Of a stretch of 64,000 nt of DNA, positions 12,320 to 22,859 are shown in pieces. This stretch comes from Astrothelium macrocarpum (lineage: Eukaryota > Ascomycota > Dothideomycetes > Trypetheliales > Trypetheliaceae): assembly GCA_021030915.1 (NCBI GenBank), contig JAGEMR010000122.1, positions 23,334-87,333 on the forward strand, read 5' to 3'. The translations under genes and the position numbers were made by a program. Each line of letters starts with the position of its first letter. The first letter of the stretch is position 1. The notes under the pieces were generated by a model. The model saw nothing but the letters and a program-made list of their open reading frames with translations. It made no database searches and was not told the origin of the DNA.

Positions 12320-14032
12320 CTACACGTCTCCATCCGAGCTGCTGCTCAACTTCTCCCCCTTATCCAAATATTGCCTGTGCCAATCACTCTGCTCATAATC
12401 AAAGCTGGCTTCCCCATCTTTACCGTACCATAATGGTTCATCTCTTGCTACTTTGACCACAGTCAGCCAAGGCTTAGGACTCAATGCCGCCGCATGAAAG
12501 ATGACATCGACTTCCTCCAAGCACCGATATGCTGTCTCCGGATAGAAGAAGTATACTATCGGGATGATGGCGAAATTTGTCACCGCAAAGATGATGTAAG
12601 TCTTGTAACCAATGTTGTAGAAGGCAATAGGCGAGATCAACACCATAACGAAGTTGAAGATCCAGTTTGCGCTTGTGCTGAGCGCGTTCGCTGGTCCACG
12701 AATCCGCAACGGCGTGATCTCGACCGAATATAGCCATGACATGGCTTGCCAGCCCATGGCGAAAAAGCAAACGTAAACGAAGATAAAGACTGCTTGAGCA
12801 GCATGCGCACCCGGGTTGGCAATGTACGACATCACTGTCAGAATCACCATCGACAAGCTCATGCCCGCAGCACCGAACATCATCAGCCACCGCCGACCCC
12901 AGAAGCGATCGATACCGATAACAGCGATCAAACTAGCCCCGAGAAAGAGAGTAGACGCGCACGCAGCAAGCAGCCGTGCTACCCAGCCGGTGTATTCAGT
13001 ACGCAGGACAAACATCATGGCGAAATACTGCGTAACGATATTAATGCCCGAGACCTGCTGGAAGATCTGGATAGCATAGGCAAGAATAACACGATGCAAG
13101 TATCTATTCTCATCGTTCGAGAACAGCATACTAAACGTGCCACTCGCCATCTGAATCACGGCATCCTTGATCGCCAAAAACTCATCATGGATATCCGGGT
13201 CCTCAGCAGACACATCATTCAACGCCGACAGCGTCTTCAACGCCGCGTCCTCCCTCCCCGTCAACACCAGCCACCTCGGCGAGTCAGGCAACCGACTATA
13301 CAGCGCCAGCGTCGCGAGCGCAAACACCAGCTGCACAGCGATGGGCGCGCGCCACGCCGCGCTCGACTCGTACAGCCAGCCAAACGCAAACGTCATCCAG
13401 TAGGCGGTGGCGAGGCCGGCGGCGAGCCAGGCGCCCGCGGTGATCATGAGCACGGTGCCGCGGCGGTGGGCCTTGGTGCACTCGGCCTGCCACGCGGGCA
13501 CCGTGGAAGTGTTGAAGCCGTTGCCGAATCCCGCGATGACGCGGCCCGCGATCAGCTGGCCGAGCGAGTACGACGAGGCTTGGATGATCTCGCCGACGAT
13601 GAGGATGCTGATGCCGAGCATGATGGTCTTCTTGCGGCCGAGGATGTCGCCGATGAAGATGGTGAGGATGGCGGAGAGGAAGCAGCCGATGTTCCAGGAG
13701 GCGACGGTGATGCCTGTGGTTGTCTGGGTGAGTATGATGATGGGGGTGCAGTGTGGGGGGAATGGGGAATGTAGCGGACCTTGGACTTGTGCGTGGTGCA
13801 AGTCGTTGTGTCCAATTGTGTCGATTCTGGGGAACATTCGACGGAAGGCATCGACGGTGATTAGGCCTCCCATATCACCTTGGTCGTAGCCAAAGAGACT
13901 ATGGCTTTCGTTAGAGATTTAATAGAGCAATTGCTGTATCGAGTCTTACAAGAACGACATGCCAGCAGCCAAGCTAATGGCGAGTCCTAGGCTGGACCCT
14001 TTGAGGCCCATAAAGGTATGTGCCTCTGCCAT
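12320..14032 (-). CDS. MFS sugar transporter (sugar porter family)
   Basis: Exons on the minus strand are 14032-13950, 13898-13780 and 13713-12320, giving 531 residues and about 12 membrane helices. The first splice restores SFFLFGYDQGDMGG in helix 1. The second removes a 66-bp in-frame, stop-free insert to give VQGITVASWNIG. Sugar-porter signatures are present: GDILGRKKT after helix 2, RVIAGFGNG, PDSPRWL before the central loop, QQVSGIN in helix 7, VEITPLRIRG, and PETAYRCLEEVD after helix 12. It would import a monosaccharide or disaccharide across the plasma membrane; the substrate cannot be told from sequence. The C-terminal tail is short and acidic. It stands alone, without a catabolic cluster. 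Confidence 0.9.
13200..13780. other. C-to-G skew switch, locus 3 (MFS transporter)
   Basis: The left part is C-rich (23 C, 16 G in 13261-13320) and the right part strongly G-rich (30 G, 7 C in 13741-13800). Part of the G-rich arm is the 66-bp intron 13714-13779, where codon choice cannot act. The switch is near 13.4 kb. Confidence 0.65.
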
Positions 14033-16915
14033 TGTGAATTGGTCTCACCGTCTCGGCGTTTGTCGATGCTGTCCTCTTGACTATTGTCTTGAAGGGAAAA
14101 GACACGGCGTTGAATAACGCAATAGAGGTGGGGAGTGAGACAGAAAACAAAACCAGAGAAGAAATACCTAAGTTGACATAGTAGTAGCTGTCATTACGGC
14201 TGAACATGCTGTTCTTGTACCTGTAATGACGTGAACGGCTTGCTAGCAGCAAAGTAAACTTTGAACTATCCCGCGCGAATACACTATTGGGATAGAAGCG
14301 GTCCGAAGCTGCGCCTAATGTTGGTAGTGTGTCCGCGATTTGGCAAAGCGTCCGCTTCCTTCTCATCTTTTTCTCTCAGGCACCAGATCTCCCGTCAGTG
14401 CCATTCGGAATGTGACAGGCATTGTACCTCAGACGATTGGTTCGATTCAGGTACTAGGAGAAGAAATTAGGGCACGTATTGGTGGCGCCTGTTTTCATGC
14501 CTCGGGGAAGAGAGGGAAGGAATTAAAGAGCTAATGAGATCTCGATCGGACAGGGGACCGTGGAGTTGTCAGTGGTGCGCTTGGACTTTTCAGTTCCGGC
14601 AAACCAAATACCCATGGCTCCGATCTCTGGGATCCAAGATCAGCATGCTTTGCAGAATCAGGATCGGCGAATCAGAGGCAGTATTGCAAGAGCTCGTGCA
14701 TTAACATGTTTCGCCTCATGCATAACCCTGATGCTCGCCTTTTCCTCCTCAAACCTCAGTTGTTATCGCATCCGAATACGCTGCCAAGCCATGCTGCCTC
14801 GAACGCCATAAAATCCAAAGAGATCTCGCAATTCTCTTGCTATCAAGCATCAAGGAGATCCAACAAGAAGCTACCTTGGTTGATTGGTCGTGATCTTGGA
14901 ATTGCTAACCACATGCGGAATGCCCCAATCCTGGTACCAGAATACGCGGCTTGTGATGAGCTTTTCGAAAGTTGGGTGCTCCTAAGCATGATTATTCATT
15001 TCATCTATGGAACTGTCTATCTCGGAACGAAATTAGCTTTGCGCTTTAGTCTACTTATCGCCTTTGCGGCCCGCTAGTTCTTTTTCCCTAAAACCGTTCA
15101 AAGGTTAACAGGTACTCTATGCCTAGTCTTCTCATAGTCTACCTGTCGCCCGGGCCTGGGATTGAGCCTCGATCAATTGGGACCCCTCACGTTTCCAGAA
15201 GCTTAACATCGATAGCCTTAGTCCTGTCAGGATTTTAAACTTTCCGCATGTTGCACGTCAGCCGGCTCTTTCTGTCGGTTCTGAGGGCAGTCTCTCTACC
15301 TCCGTATGCTCAAGCGTTGGTCTATTCTCCATGTTTGTGCTGATACTAGATCTCTCTTTTCCCGGAACGTGTTTCCAACGATCGTATGAAGGAACCGGTT
15401 ACGAGCACAGTAGTGTGAAGGCACCAGCCAGTGCATTGATCGTCATTATCACTATGGCTTCTCGTCATACCATCATTTGGAACCGCAACGACTATCATAT
15501 CAACCTTACAAAGTAATTGGCGAGATGCTGCGGAAACAAAGCCGCTTTGGATTGCATAGCTGCTAATAGTAGCAGAGCCATTCATCCACTCTTCTCCACA
15601 TCAAGCTGGTCTCGGGCTGGCTCCGCTGGTAATCAAAGTGCATTAAAGGCCAAGCCTATGTTGCCTAATTCAACCTTATTCAGTACTGATTTCCATTCAA
15701 AGTTGCTCTTTTGCTCTCGCGCTTCATTCTGCCGTGATAGCTCTGGTAGTACAGCTTAGTCATATGCCAATTATCTTTTCACGTCGAATCTACCAGCTTC
15801 TTCAAATTTGCCTAAAATTTGCTAATTGCATGATCAGATAACCCTTATGCGGCTCAGGCGGTTAAGCCACGCCATGTTGTTCATGTTGTCGTTTTGGCTC
15901 CTCACCGTCGAGCATGCTTATGCATCCAAGAGCTAGTCCTACAGTGATCCGGAGGGTAGAAAGTGATCACGAATTGCGCGAATCGACGTCTCATCACAAG
16001 ATCGAAAGCCTCTGGCACGGATGTATTCATCTTCAGAGCTTGAGGGAGTCCTTCATTGTGAGTTGGTGATTAAGGAACTGAGCGTGTCTGGATGTCTGAA
16101 CACTTGCCGGAGAACATAAGGGTATGTTAGGCAAGAGGTGGGTGCGTAGAATTATATATGGCACTTCATTTGTCGACTTAGTTTCTTTCAACGACTTGTC
16201 TAGCCCTGTATCACTAAATTTTTCTCGAATACTCGATAATAGTCTATGGTTTAATATTTGAGTTTTTGCATCCTGAAGCCGCTAACACCTGTTCTTCCGA
16301 GTTTAAGTAACCTTGTCCTGTGTGGAAGACTCTCGATGGCGTAGACACTATTCATTATTTGTCAATGGATCATTGGCATGCTCGGAGACAAGTACACGAA
16401 GCACATGTTGACTGTCTCGGACATCCAAAACCCGCAGGAACAGTTTGTTCGAGTCCTTGGGCAAAGGCTTGACTGAAGGAAGTGACCCGTGTCTATCCAA
16501 GCTGAGGAGCGAGCTTAGGTAAAAAGATCAGAGCCCCAATCGGACGTTTGATGACTGTTGTCGGCCTTTCGTGCATAGACGGAGTAGGAGGGGCCGAAAC
16601 GAGTTTCTCTTAGCAATACTTCACGTATGAAACCATCTGCATGCTTTGGTTTACTCTTGAGTACTTGTATACAATAAGTAGTATTGGAAGGTGGTATCTA
16701 AATGCGAAATTCTCCTTGAACATATCGGAGATTAGCTGGAGCAAATATGACACAAATGCCAAAAATATGTACAAGCAAGAGTCATTGACCGGCCCCCAAG
16801 TCTTCCGATTTATGGTCACTGATTTCATCTCATCCTTATTCACCAAAGATTTCGAACAGATCGTACGCCCAAACGCCGCGTGAGCTACAGAGCGCATTTT
16901 CAACGTCAAATAACC
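14033..16915. other. Gene-free stretch of about 2.9 kb
   Basis: Between the transporter promoter and the 3' end of the BIM1-like gene I find no convincing coding region. Several open frames of 60-130 codons exist (for example at 14706-15077) but lack recognisable domains, exon partners or biased codon use. No tRNA fold, inverted repeat or element copy was noticed. Confidence 0.5.
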
Positions 16916-17741
16916 TCATGAGCAAAATAGCGAAAGGAGCGTAATAGAAAGTGGTATCAGTATTGATAAGGTGCTCGGACTCGTGATTGAGAGAGGCGCT
17001 GCTGATACTTCCAGTGATGTAGTTGTAAAGACTTGGTCGAAACCAATGGTGGAAGAGTTGAAGCAATTTTGAGGTGTGACTGGGTCCACATCTTCGGGCT
17101 CTGCTAACGTGACATCGACGCACTATTTATATTTGTTAGCATTTATTGGACTGTAGATACCGTAAGAAGACATACGTTGTATAGTGCAGCTCCGTGCTGA
17201 GCAGCCTCAACAACTTGGAGTGTGACATTATCTCCAACGTTGAATGTAATATTCGCCGGCATTGGCACTTGAGGAAAGCAGACCGTGCCATTGTACTCGT
17301 TGTTTGTAGGTCCGAGAAGGTTGACAGGTGCTTGCATGACATGGGACATGTTGGGAGGGATTGTTCCAATTCCCATGTTGATGTACACGAGGGCGTTCAA
17401 ATGTCCGGGAAACCAGCCAGGCTGGAAAGCAAATGCACCTCCTCCTACAGGCCATTTCGTCCGGTTGGAACTTAACGGCATGCCACCGCCTACATCAGAT
17501 GTTAGGAGCCTTTCAACATTGAAATTCTCAAAGGTCAGTACTCACAAGGATACATCCATTGCATGCCCCAAGGGAAAGTGGCGGTTCCATTGTCGAGATA
17601 ATCAATACCGATACTGTCAGCTCCTACTGAGCCATTCGTTTGAAGATTGTCTCCTCTCCAGCCTGGATATGTGATCACTGTGTGTGCGCTGGCAAAGCTC
17701 GTTATCGCCGTGAGGGCGACGATAGCTGTGGCGAAGAACAT
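16916..17741 (-). CDS. Secreted BIM1-like (X325, LPMO-fold) copper-binding protein with GPI-anchor signal
   Basis: Exons on the minus strand are 17741-17546, 17489-17176 and 17122-16916, giving 238 residues. The start is the only in-frame ATG, which begins the hydrophobic leader MFFATAIVALTAITSFASA. Cleavage after Ala19 would leave His20 as the N-terminal residue, the hallmark of LPMO-like copper sites. The mature text HTVITYPGWRGDNL, MQWMYPCGG, GGAFAFQPGWFPGH and VVEAAQHGAALYN matches the X325 family. The last exon has NCFNSS, a Ser/Thr linker and a C-terminal hydrophobic tail, consistent with GPI anchoring. Family members bind copper at the cell surface and have been linked to copper acquisition rather than sugar oxidation. 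Family is firm; role in this organism is inference. Confidence 0.88.
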
Positions 17742-19495
17742 TTTGACGGTACGCAAGAAATCTGAGAATCGGAAAAGAGATCAAACAACGACGGAGAATC
17801 TTGCGTACGAAAAGGGCCAGCAAAGAAGCTGAAAAGAAGTGCTGATGGGCTACAAAGCTTGCAGTGCTTCGTTGATCCAGCGGCAGTAAGACCTTAAAGG
17901 ACGCCCTCTTGTCGTGCCACGGCCGCTGAACTCAGGTCCCGCTAAAGCCGGGCGCGACTGGACTCGACCGCCGTGACTGGCCTGCTGTAAGCACACATGT
18001 TTCTCGCACATGTTCCAAAGCAGGGCAGCCGTCGCATGCATAGGGTCTCTTGGGGGCCAGTGGCGAATGGTAGTGCGAAGCGCCGGCAGGGGACTGAGTT
18101 GGCGGCTCGCTGAAGAAGGGCGCTCCGGCGAAGAAGCCATTGGGCTGCCCATTCACCGGCCATGGTGTGCACAGAATTGTGATGAGGTGCGGCTGCTCTA
18201 AGCTCGGCCGGGCAAGCCGTTCAAGGGATCGCTGTCCGGTCTGTACTGGCGTTGGCACTCAAGAAGGGTCTTGCAATGCCATTCGTTGTCTGGTAGCACC
18301 CCAGCTCGGACGGACCATTCTAAGGATGCGGGGACGGAAAGGCTCTTGAGTCTGATTCGTCTCGATCAGAGTGGTACCACATTTTCTCCGTCAGTCAAAT
18401 TAAGCGCCCGCATTCCAAAAATGGCGCCGCTTCAAGGGTAGGAAAGAGGACCTAACACACGCTTTTGCGTGGCCTTGCGATCGACAATTGCATCGATTTC
18501 GACGTGGATGTCGAGGAGTCCAGCCTGGTCGTGACTCTAAATAAAGCCCCTCCACGCGCATGGCAGTCGCGCAGTAGTGATAGTGATGGGAGATTCATAT
18601 ACTGATCTCAGACGTTATCTCGACAAAGATCGGTGTTTTGCATCTCTCAAAGCTTGTTGTGCGCCTATGGCAAAATGTGTGGTCCGATTTGATAAGGCCA
18701 ACAGCGCACAATGGCAGCGGCTACTCAGGCGCTTCAGTGTGTCATGACAACAAACTCCTCGGTCTCGGTGTCCAAGCACGAGGAAAGAATGCCTCGCCCT
18801 TCCATCGCGCAATCTTCCGTCGAAACGCATCTAGCCATTGTCGGAAGGACTTAGGCGCCGTTGTACGCCGCAGACACACATGTACTTAGTCAGGTTTGTA
18901 CTCCGTACCGCTCCCGCAACCTTTTCAGCGGGAAGACAGCTGCCTGGAGAGCAAGGGAGGTTTTACTTGGCCACGCGCGTCCATTGGATCATCTCTCAAG
19001 CCCTCGTTTAGCTCTTTTTCGAGGTCTCGCTTTTGATTGGTTTCTTGTCCCTACCTGCAGAGCGGCTGAGGCCGAAGTTTGCACAACAACATGTTTAATG
19101 AAGAGTTGTTCAATCTCTCTGCCAAGACGCATATGCAAATATCGTTTCATATGACCTTATCAAAGAGACGCGGAAATGTGGCACAGGAGCAATGTCTAAC
19201 TTTAGCAAAGCGTTGTTGGTAAGTTTGCGGCACACGATGGCATTATATCCATCTGGCTGTCTGCCTGCACTCAATTTCTGTACTTTGCTCAGCCTGCATT
19301 CTCCGCAGTCTTGCTTTTCTGCCTTGCATTCCACCTTCCGAACGTATTAGCGGTGTGGTCAGAGCTGGATCTCTGCTTTTTTTCTTTCAGCTGTATAGCT
19401 TTTCTTCGCTTCTTACTCTAATCTCATGGTCATTCAGTTTTTTCATACGAATTGAAAATATATTCAAAAACTTGGAAATCCTATGAGTGTTGGCC
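17742..19495. other. Gene-free stretch of about 1.75 kb
   Basis: It includes the promoter of the BIM1-like gene on its left and of the small + strand gene on its right. Overlapping open frames near 17.85-18.35 kb reflect GC-rich sequence and have no recognisable product. A T-rich tract lies at about 19370-19445, close to the next gene. Confidence 0.45.
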
Positions 19496-20029
19496 ATGGC
19501 ACGTCACGGTTCTCAGCAACAGATCAGCTCAGATGCCCGTAGTCTCCGATCTTCACCCAGTTTCCACAGTCGTCAGGTCACACCTCAGCCTTCCAGGTCA
19601 GGCCTACGTACAGTAGCCTCACTGCCTTCTTCACCACAGCCAACAGCTTCTCTGCGAATGCAAAGCATGACAGCTTCGCCTACACAACGTGCGGGGTATC
19701 ATGCAGTCTCGCCGCCCTCAACCTCGACATCATCTTCGTCGTCACCATCAGCCAAGGCATCTTCTCGTTCTGTACCCCCAACACCATGGGACGAATCTCA
19801 ACAACGACGACTGGGACGTGTTACCTCATTCAGCACAGCCAAAGAACCGACTTATACATTGGCGCCGAAACGTACCCACAGCGAAGAGTCTCAACAATCA
19901 GAACGGACACAACCGCAGTTCCATCTCCGCCACAGATTGAAAATGGCTTTGAAGGATTTCTTTAAAAAAGATTCGGTTGATGAAGAGTACGAGTGTGAAA
20001 AAATTCAAGATAGTCACTGGACTGATTGA
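19496..20029 (+). CDS. Small Ser-rich protein with conserved fungal C-terminal motif
   Basis: A single exon of 177 residues starts at the ATG in GGCCATGGC; upstream in-frame GTG and TTG codons are not expected starts in a fungus. The first 130 residues are Ser/Pro/Gln rich and disordered. The end is different: LKMALKDFFKKDSVDEEYE followed by QDSHWTD. I recall a similar ending (ALKDFF, then a final HWTD) in uncharacterised proteins of other filamentous ascomycetes, so this tail is probably the functional part. No signal peptide or membrane segment is visible. No function is assigned. Confidence 0.7.
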   Translation: MARHGSQQQISSDARSLRSSPSFHSRQVTPQPSRSGLRTVASLPSSPQPTASLRMQSMTASPTQRAGYHAVSPPSTSTSSSSSPSAKASSRSVPPTPWDESQQRRLGRVTSFSTAKEPTYTLAPKRTHSEESQQSERTQPQFHLRHRLKMALKDFFKKDSVDEEYECEKIQDSHWTD

Positions 20030-20700
20030 CCTGGACATGAATTGTCAAATCTCAAGGATTGGATTCGTAATGGCTGATGAGCAATAAGGTGGCCTACTAT
20101 ATGGATGAATCCATCACCGCAATTAACGACAACGGCCAAAAATAATTTTCTTGCTTTATACCCACTTCTGCTTTAGCCTTTCCATTCTCATTTTCTATTG
20201 ATGGGGTGAGGATTAGGAAGACCTCCGCAACTTTTGCGGTGGGTTGGAAATAATGCAGCACTTTCTTTAATCGTCACGATTTTCCAGACTATGGGCTAGG
20301 ATTATATGGGAGGGACACTTGTTTACATTACTAGGGGCATGTTTCCTCTGCAAGACCAAGACAGGATTTGTTGGATATCTCCTTTGACGAGAATACGGAT
20401 TTTAGATATCAAGTACTCACCAAAGGGAACTGGCGTGGTCGCTTGGAGTTGGCGGATATTTGCAAGAGATTCACAAAAATGACTTTACTTGAACAGAAAT
20501 AGGAACTGCCCTCGTCAAAATATGTTTCCAACCGCTATCTCAACTACACATCACAAAGGTGATAGGCTTGATATACCAGCCTAGATTCTTTTGGCAAATG
20601 TTGTCAAGCTTGCATTTACACCTTCATCGCTGCTAACAAATCTAAAGCCCCCCCCTTCCACAACAATCCCCATCCTCATCACCAGCAACACCCACACCCC
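20030..20700. other. Convergent intergenic region
   Basis: It holds the 3' ends of the small protein gene (+) and the epoxide hydrolase gene (-). The last 60 bp (from about 20645) are already strongly C-rich and belong to skew locus 4. Nothing else is recognised. Confidence 0.5.
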
Positions 20701-21420
20701 TCAAACCTCCCCCACAAACCTCAAAATCTCCTCCACCACCCTCTCCGGCTGCTCCTGCTGCGGCCAATGCCCTGCACCTTCCACCTGCCTGAACCCCCTG
20801 AAATCCGCACAACTCCTCCCCTCCACCATCGCGTCCAGCGCGCCCGGCTGCTGATAATTCCCCCAGTCGCGCTCGCCGCTCAAAAACACACACGGCACCT
20901 CGATCCTGCGCCCGACGAACAGCGCCAGGTCGCCGCCGAGGCGCGGATCCGTGGCGTTGCGGTACCAGTTGAGCCCGCCCTGGAAGCCCGTGCGCGTCCA
21001 CTCGCGCACGTACACGTCGAGCTCCGCGTCGCTGATCCAGGCGTGTGTGGCGCGCGCGCGAGATGCTGGTTCGGCCGACATATGCTGTGCGACGACTTCG
21101 GGCATGGAGAGAGAGAGTGGCATGATGTAGTAGTCGGGCATCGCGGAGAGCGCTTCGGCGGTCCAGCTGTTGATCGGGTGCGGATTGTTGGGTGGCCAGG
21201 CGGCGGATTTCAGGTGCATGTAGCCGCGGAGGAAGGCGGATAGGCCTTGTGGTGGGGAGACCCATTCGTGGGCTGCGGAGGGGTGGGAGTTGTGGTATTT
21301 GTAGTGCTTCCTTGGCGTGGGGAGGCGTGCGAGGTCGGCTTGGATGTCCTTGGAAGCGTGGGGTTTGGACGATTCATCAGCGTTGTTGTTGATGGTTGCG
21401 GATTCGGGATGTGCAGTGTT
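20645..21420. other. C-to-G skew switch, locus 4 (epoxide hydrolase)
   Basis: Bases 20701-20760 hold 30 C and 5 G; bases 21241-21300 hold 28 G and 8 C. The C-rich arm starts in the 3' flank, before the stop codon. The switch is near 20.95 kb. Confidence 0.7.
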
Positions 21421-21921
21421 GAAGGGCAGTGGCCCTGGAGCGTTGTGCGGATGGCTCATGATGATGCAGCTGGTGAACATGTCGCCGCGCATTAGGGCGC
21501 CCATGGCGGCGGGCACGGCGCCAAAGTCGTGGCCCACGACGCATTTCACCTTGTGGTAGCCCAGCGCGTGCACGAGGATCACGTAGTCTCGCACGAGATT
21601 GGTGATGCTGAATTGACGCATGTCGACCTTGTCGAAGGGGGAGGTGTCCCAGCCGACGGTGCGTCCGTAGCCGCGCTGGTCCATGGCGACAACATAATAA
21701 CCTGCGTCAGCAAGGGGGAGCATGATCTTGCGCCAGGAGAATGCGATTTCGGGGAAGCCATGAATCAGGAGGATGAGAGGCTTTTGGTTTGAAGGGTCAT
21801 AGCCGGCTTCGAGGATGTGAAAGGAAAGGCCGGCTTTGGCGTAACAGTCGACTTGTCTCTCTGTGATGCCAGATGGGAGAGGCAGAGGCTCGAGGTTTGC
21901 ATTTTGAGTTCTTGCAGACAT
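20701..21921 (-). CDS. Alpha/beta-hydrolase, soluble epoxide hydrolase type
   Basis: One exon of 406 residues; the start is the ATG beginning MSARTQNANLEPL, since the longer upstream frame has no ATG. The oxyanion motif HGFPE is followed by the nucleophile elbow GHDFGA, in which Asp is the nucleophile. An Asp nucleophile points to epoxide hydrolase (or haloalkane dehalogenase) rather than esterase. The lid region has Tyr residues suited to ring opening. The acid is probably the Asp in SGERDWG and the catalytic His lies in GAGHWPQQEQ near the end. It would hydrolyse an epoxide to a diol in the cytosol or peroxisome; no clear targeting signal is seen. It is divergently placed from the disordered-protein gene. 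Confidence 0.85.
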   Translation of the reverse strand: MSARTQNANLEPLPLPSGITERQVDCYAKAGLSFHILEAGYDPSNQKPLILLIHGFPEIAFSWRKIMLPLADAGYYVVAMDQRGYGRTVGWDTSPFDKVDMRQFSITNLVRDYVILVHALGYHKVKCVVGHDFGAVPAAMGALMRGDMFTSCIIMSHPHNAPGPLPFNTAHPESATINNNADESSKPHASKDIQADLARLPTPRKHYKYHNSHPSAAHEWVSPPQGLSAFLRGYMHLKSAAWPPNNPHPINSWTAEALSAMPDYYIMPLSLSMPEVVAQHMSAEPASRARATHAWISDAELDVYVREWTRTGFQGGLNWYRNATDPRLGGDLALFVGRRIEVPCVFLSGERDWGNYQQPGALDAMVEGRSCADFRGFRQVEGAGHWPQQEQPERVVEEILRFVGEV

Positions 21922-22859
21922 TAGGAGAGTGTATTGAATTGGGAGTGGTAGCTGCGCTTGAAGAATAGAGAACGAGATATAAGTTAATGAAGGGAAACGA
22001 TTCTTGCAGCACGGAAGAGAAGGCTTCGAAAAGTTTACATGCGTATCTGTATTAAAGCCTCGATTGTTAAGAATATTCTTACTTGTTGCCACTATCAGTA
22101 TCTGGGTGAGTCATTTTCTACTCGATGCACTCAGCTGCGCGCAGATAGGAGATGATTAATCCAAACCGATGTGTCAATAAGCTACGACAAAGGAACGAGA
22201 AGTCTTTGATGTCAGTAATATCCAAATCGTAATTTCATCGGAATTCAAACGAAAAGCTTGACCAAGAGTAGTTTGTTTATGGAGTTGGGGGGCTACCGGT
22301 TGGAGTACTGGCATTGAACTGGACACCGAGGTAGTGAAATCAGTTTCCATTAAATCGGTTCTGTCGGTGCAGAAGCCCACTGTTCTAACCTAGGCGAAAC
22401 ATGGATGACTTTAGTGTTAGCTAGTAAGGTGCACAATAATGCTTACAATCATATGATCCTCATGATCCTCGTGGTAGCGCGGAGCTACGGTAATAGCCCC
22501 CAGTCCAAGCCACAGGGAACCAACTTGAGCCTGAGAGCTGTTGAGCTTACTACACGGGCGAGCTGATCTTCTCCTTCTCTCAGCGACCCAGACTTGGAGC
22601 TTCTGCTGTCAACATGTCGCGTTGAGGCGAGCCGTTGGCAACGTGCGACTCTCGTGCGGCGGTCGCTCGTGCACGCCACCCAATCCGGCGACGAGCTCTA
22701 TTTTCATTATGACATAATTCTCAACCGCTCCCGTATATTCGCAGCGTCGCTCTGTTTTTCGTCTTCACCACCAACTCTGCACTGCCAGCAGCAATCGTGT
22801 CGCGTCAGTGACTACGCTCATAGTTATCGGCTGGCTCGGCCTGAGCCGAGTCGGCCGTC
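21922..22859. promoter_or_regulatory. Divergent promoter region, epoxide hydrolase and disordered protein
   Basis: About 940 bp between two divergent start codons. Frames inside do not look coding. The right 120 bp are pyrimidine-rich in places (CTCTGTTTTTCGTCTTCACC), typical of a fungal 5' leader. No operator is assigned. Confidence 0.5.

Noticed and set aside
14430..14470. Possible tRNA B box (GGTTCGATTC)
   Set aside because: No matching A box at the right distance and no cloverleaf can be drawn.
14706..15077. 123-codon open frame in the gene-free stretch
   Set aside because: No domain, no homologue known to me, ordinary length for chance in this composition.
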